Shown here: in pieces, positions 61,893 to 64,000 of the stretch
How the letters are laid out: each line of letters opens with the position of its first letter
How positions within the stretch are numbered: position 1 is the first letter of the stretch
Origin: Psychrosphaera haliotis
GTDB taxonomy: Bacteria > Pseudomonadota > Gammaproteobacteria > Enterobacterales > Alteromonadaceae
Reading direction: 5' to 3'
DNA: 64,000 nucleotides
Assembly (NCBI RefSeq): GCF_039523615.1
Contig: NZ_BAAAFQ010000001.1
Span: 511,619-575,618, forward strand
The notes under the pieces: model-generated
The model's input: the letters and a program-made list of their open reading frames with translations, nothing else
The model's database searches: none
What the model was told of the DNA's origin: nothing
Program-made: the position numbers and the translations under genes

Positions 61893-62204
61893 GTGCATAA
61901 ATTCAGGTTTGTAGCTTTATTTATATTAATGATCGTTGGGTGTGAGGATAAATTACCTGAGATTAGTACCTGTTATGGATCGATTACAGAAGGAACTATT
62001 TGGGTTTCAATATCAGCTGATAACAGGGTTAGTATTGGAGACTCTATATTCTCGGAACAACTTTTAAATAAAAAATATAATGCTGTTAAACAAACGTGTG
62101 AATCTGTTGTTGTAATCGTTCAAGCAGAGCAATTGGCTAAGCATAAAATAGTTTACGATACTGTAAAACTTATAGAATCGCTCAATTTTAAGGTGTCACA
62201 TTAA
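61893..62204 (+). CDS. Small lipoprotein with ExbD/TolR-like domain (cassette 2)
   Basis: A 103-residue protein starting at GTG, with AAGGAAAG six bases before it, only 21 bases inside the cassette. The signal helix ends in the lipobox IVGC, so the mature protein is a lipoprotein beginning CEDKLPEIST. The mature part has the beta-alpha-beta pattern of the periplasmic ExbD/TolR domain: VSISADNRVSIGDSIFSEQL, then VVVIVQAEQL and VKLIESLNFKVS. The resemblance is by eye only, and the N-terminal helix of ExbD is replaced by the lipid anchor. Function unknown. Its stop immediately precedes the attC. Confidence 0.72.
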   Translation: MHKFRFVALFILMIVGCEDKLPEISTCYGSITEGTIWVSISADNRVSIGDSIFSEQLLNKKYNAVKQTCESVVVIVQAEQLAKHKIVYDTVKLIESLNFKVSH

Positions 62205-62319
62205 GCCTAACAAGTGCCTTAAGGCTCGCAAGCTCGCTCGGACAATTAACAATGGGCTATTGTCGCTGCGCTCAATATTTTAGCCCATTGCTAATTCGCC
62301 GCTTAGGCGAGCGTTATAA
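62205..62319 (+). other. attC site of cassette 2
   Basis: About 115 bases. It begins GCCTAACAAGTGCCTTAAG and ends CTTAGGCGAGCGTTATAAC. GCCTAAC is the reverse complement of the cassette's own left end (GTTAGGC, 61871-61877). The inner part has further complementary stretches such as ATGGGCTA/TAGCCCAT. It is similar in plan to the long attC repeats of marine superintegrons. Confidence 0.88.
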
Positions 62320-62677
62320 CGACGGTAGGAATGAAGCTCAACAGCCAATTGTTAAACTGGACGTAGTTCGGCAAAATAATGGACCTGAGGTACGTTGTTT
62401 TAAGAAATATTTCATGGTATTTCTAAGCGTAGTGAATACTGATTAGAAGCTAGCTTCGATAAGGTATTCGCCTCGATTAGAAATAGTAGGTAAAAGGAAC
62501 ACTCAGTGTCATTTTATTCTGAGCTGACGAGTGTATTAAATGCCGGTATTCCTGACAGACCGAAGTGTACCGTCGAAATAACAAGCGCATAAAGCTGACT
62601 CACCTTGTGTGCCAGATTTTTGCATAAGAGAAACGGCGCAAAAATGCGTCCCACATTGCTCGCTGCTTATACGGGCG
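62314..62677 (+). repeat. ORF-less cassette A, copy 2
   Basis: A 364-base near-identical copy of 61507-61871, with scattered single substitutions and one T fewer in a T run. Homology begins exactly at GTTATAAC and ends exactly at the attC core, so it was moved or duplicated as a cassette. Confidence 0.88.
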
Positions 62678-62683
62678 TTAACT
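62576..62683 (+). other. attC site of cassette A, copy 2
   Basis: Identical in plan to the site at 61770-61877, differing at the last core, where the next cassette supplies GTTAACT in place of GTTAGGC. Confidence 0.8.
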
Positions 62684-63165
62684 TCACGTAAAATTCTGCA
62701 ATATAATTAATCTTTCGGAATATAAGAGTTTCACGGATTTAAACGTCCCCTTTTCTCTTTATTCTGAATTTTTGAGTCTGCTTTCAAAAACTATTGGCCA
62801 GTATCACAAGACGCCAAGCCTAGCCGCTTGGCTATTGAAAGTTCAAATCAATAAAAACGTTCAGCAAGGTTTAAATTAGTTTCAACTTCTGTTGCTTAAA
62901 GTTGCTAAGGATTTTGGAGCTTTTTTCTTTTGGTACTTACTACCGCCGCGCTCATGGCTTGGCTTCTCAACTATTCGAGTAGTAGGCCTTAGTTTTTCTG
63001 AATAAATAGACGTTTGATTTAGAAAGGAAATTAGGTAAAGTAATTTTCTGAATGTTCAACGTTGGCTAGTGATAGTTAACAAGTGGTTCAAGAGGGTCTC
63101 GTAAAAGCTTGCTCGAGCCTTCGGCAAACAGTTTAGCAAGCTAAAACTCGCCTCTTAACCAGGCG
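62678..63165 (+). repeat. ORF-less cassette B, copy 1
   Basis: A 488-base cassette without a frame of 60 codons on either strand. Its first part recurs, diverged, at 63879-64000. It contains a GC-richer inverted segment GCCAAGC/GCTTGGC near 62812-62832. Nothing else recognisable. Confidence 0.75.
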
Positions 63166-63171
63166 TTATAT
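63074..63171 (+). other. attC site of cassette B, copy 1
   Basis: About 98 bases. It opens AGTTAACAAGTGGTTCAAGA and closes CTCTTAACCAGGCGTTATAT. AGTTAAC is the exact complement of the cassette's own left end GTTAACT (62677-62683). Inner arms include AGCTTGCT/AGCAAGCT. The crossover is after G63165. Confidence 0.85.
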
Positions 63172-63483
63172 GCCCGTAATCAGGAAATCGAGTGCAGCGA
63201 TAATTTCATTTCGAAATGTGCTTAGATCGTTTACTTCATCTTTTAATATCTTCACTGGTACGCTCGTCATTTGTTGAGTCAAAATAACAAAATCACCTTG
63301 CTCTATATGAATAATTGGACACAAGTAACTCGGCGCTTTCGATTCAATTAGCTCTAATGGAGTTAATGGTATAACCATTCTGGAATCCAAGCTGCTTAAC
63401 AAATCTGACTGTACGTTAACAAAATATGGGTACGCTTTTGATGAAGAGCTGTCTTGGTTCTTATATAGAAAAAATTGAGACAT
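63166..63483 (-). CDS. ccdB: CcdB-type toxin (cassette 5)
   Basis: A 105-residue toxin that should poison DNA gyrase. YPYFVNVQSDLLSSLDSRMV, CPIIHIEQGDFVIL and QQMTSVPVKILKDEV are CcdB blocks. F-plasmid CcdB ends Trp-Gly-Ile; here the last three residues are Thr-Gly-Ile. The start ATG overlaps the ccdA TGA by one base, so the two are coupled. The stop codon is formed by TTA at 63166-63168, the first three bases after the attC crossover. The gene runs against the array direction, as is usual for toxin-antitoxin cassettes with their own promoter. Confidence 0.93.
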   Translation of the reverse strand: MSQFFLYKNQDSSSSKAYPYFVNVQSDLLSSLDSRMVIPLTPLELIESKAPSYLCPIIHIEQGDFVILTQQMTSVPVKILKDEVNDLSTFRNEIIAALDFLITGI

Positions 63484-63728
63484 CAAAACTTCCTGTAAGC
63501 GTCGGAGAATAGGCCAAAACTTTCAGTTAACTTATTACATGCATTAACTGCATCGCTATTTTTCTCTAACCACTCTTCACTTAACCTTTCGCTTACTTCT
63601 TGTTTTAATGCCTTTTCCATCGTTGCTGATAGGTTGATATTTAATCGCTTGGCTTCAGCTAGTAAATCACTGCTTAAGCTCAGGTTAGTGGCTTTTTTGG
63701 ATGGCTTATTAAAGCTTTCATTTCTCAT
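63483..63728 (-). CDS. ccdA: CcdA-type antitoxin (cassette 5)
   Basis: An 81-residue antitoxin. The N-terminal ribbon-helix-helix (KKATNLSLSSDLLAEAKRLN, INLSATMEKAL) binds DNA and the C-terminal acidic segment (SEEWLEKNSDAVNACNKL) binds CcdB. The ATG at 63728 has GAGGTG six bases upstream; the longer frame adds six residues without support. It precedes ccdB, giving the usual antitoxin-first order and translational coupling. Confidence 0.92.
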   Translation of the reverse strand: MRNESFNKPSKKATNLSLSSDLLAEAKRLNINLSATMEKALKQEVSERLSEEWLEKNSDAVNACNKLTESFGLFSDAYRKF

Positions 63729-63738
63729 GTTGCACCTC

Positions 63739-63780
63739 ATGCGCATAGTTATTGCGCATTAATACTATTGCAACAACGGG
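63739..63780 (-). promoter_or_regulatory. ccdAB promoter and operator
   Basis: On the minus strand TTGCAA lies 17 bases before AACTAT, a plausible sigma-70 pair. Two TGCGCA hexamers (63753-63758 and 63740-63745), 13 bases apart, overlap and follow the -10 element. Such paired sites suit CcdA-CcdB autoregulation. Confidence 0.5.
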
Positions 63781-63828
63781 AAAATAACAAGTCAATAAAG
63801 TAGGACAAAAACCAATTGGTTTACAACG

Positions 63829-63884
63829 CAAACACCGCTAAAGTATAACCAATTAATTTTTAACCTCTTATTGAGGCGTTAACT
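63829..63884 (+). other. Probable short or degenerate attC site of the ccdAB cassette
   Basis: The right end has CTTATTGAGGCGTTAACT, a good closing arm, with crossover after G63878. The left arm is weak: GTATAAC (63843) matches the cassette's left end GTTATAT, and CACCGCTAAAG (63831) could be the opening inner arm. The site would be only about 45-60 bases long, much shorter than the others. Confidence 0.45.
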
Positions 63885-64000
63885 TCACATAAAATTCTGC
63901 AATATAATTAATCTGTCGCAATATATTGGTGTCATTAAATCAAAGTCCCCTTTTCTCTTTATTCTGAGTTCATGCGTCTGCTTTCAAAAACTATTGGCCA
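63879..64000 (+). repeat. Start of cassette B, copy 2 (diverged, cut by window end)
   Basis: The 122 visible bases align with 62678 onward: TTAACTTCAC at the start, TTCTGCAATATAATTAATCT, and the TGCTTTCAAAAACTATTGGCC block at the end are shared. The middle has many substitutions, so this copy has diverged much more than the two A copies. Confidence 0.75.

Larger units (their letters stand above)
61507..64000 (+). mobile_element. Integron gene cassette array without visible integrase
   Basis: At least six units lie head to tail, each ending in an attC-like site whose last core is GTTA. Boundaries fall at 61506, 61871, 62313, 62677, 63165 and 63878. In cassettes 2 and 4 the 7 bases starting at the boundary G are the exact reverse complement of the first bases of that cassette's own attC (GTTAGGC/GCCTAAC and GTTAACT/AGTTAAC), the expected sign of a mobile cassette. 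No intI gene lies in the window. The array may continue past base 64000 and may be a CALIN (cassettes lacking integrase). Confidence 0.85.

Noticed and set aside
62252..62446. 64-codon frame spanning an attC site
   Set aside because: It begins inside the attC hairpin and runs over the cassette boundary, so it is a chance frame.
61227..64000. Integron integrase or insertion-sequence transposase
   Set aside because: No frame of suitable length or with tyrosine recombinase or DDE motifs is present on either strand.
1..64000. tRNA and rRNA genes
   Set aside because: I found no cloverleaf with a GTTCGA-type T arm and no rRNA-like sequence; short matches were inside coding genes.

Overview
The window looks like a chromosomal segment of a marine gammaproteobacterium, most likely in the Alteromonadales near Colwellia, Thalassotalea or Psychrosphaera. 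That placement is inferred from moderately low GC, from gene order (rluC/rne divergent beside maf-yceD-rpmF-plsX-fabHDG-acpP-fabF-pabC-mltG-tmk-holB-pilZ; rsfS-rlmH-mrdA-rodA-rlpA-dacA-ybeD-lipB-lipA), and from families such as DUF3025, DUF4426, DUF2789 and a LiuR-controlled leucine degradation operon. I saw no tRNA, rRNA, prophage, insertion sequence or CRISPR array.

Layout. 1-3.3 kb: the end of a sensor histidine kinase, tail to tail with aconitase A. 3.5-13.5 kb: a long leftward block for fatty acid and phospholipid precursor synthesis (rpmF, plsX, fabH, fabD, fabG, acpP, fabF) running on into pabC, mltG, tmk, holB and pilZ. 13.6-19 kb: maf, rluC and rne, with a long structured rne leader. 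19-26 kb: the pilus retraction ATPases pilU and pilT, then yggS-proC-yggT and small genes. 25.4-33.3 kb: the elongasome, PBP5 and lipoate genes. 33-50 kb: unlinked metabolic and envelope genes (M14 peptidase, malic enzyme, a GH13 lipoprotein amylase, a lone hisF, a PQQ sugar dehydrogenase, M28 and M1 peptidases, asparagine synthetase, a patatin, MAPEG and CNNM membrane proteins). 50.5-59.2 kb: a thiolase divergent from the liu leucine/isovalerate operon liuR-ivd-liuB-liuC-liuD-liuE. 59.3-61.2 kb: a GNAT acetyltransferase and an MFS transporter.

From 61.5 kb to the end the window changes character. It is an array of integron gene cassettes, all in one orientation, separated by attC-like sites and with no integron integrase in view. 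Six units can be delimited: an ORF-less cassette A, a cassette with a small lipoprotein, a second copy of A, an ORF-less cassette B, a reversed ccdAB toxin-antitoxin cassette, and the start of a second, diverged B. In the lipoprotein cassette and the first B cassette, the 7 bases at the left boundary are the exact reverse complement of the first bases of that cassette's own attC, as expected for a cassette excised and inserted by site-specific recombination.

A second unusual place is 39.4-41.1 kb. Three independent perfect microsatellites (12 x 7 bp, 6 x 6 bp and 18 x 6 bp) lie upstream of, or inside, a PQQ sugar dehydrogenase gene and its neighbour. Two of them sit next to ribosome binding sites and are candidates for length-variable expression control.
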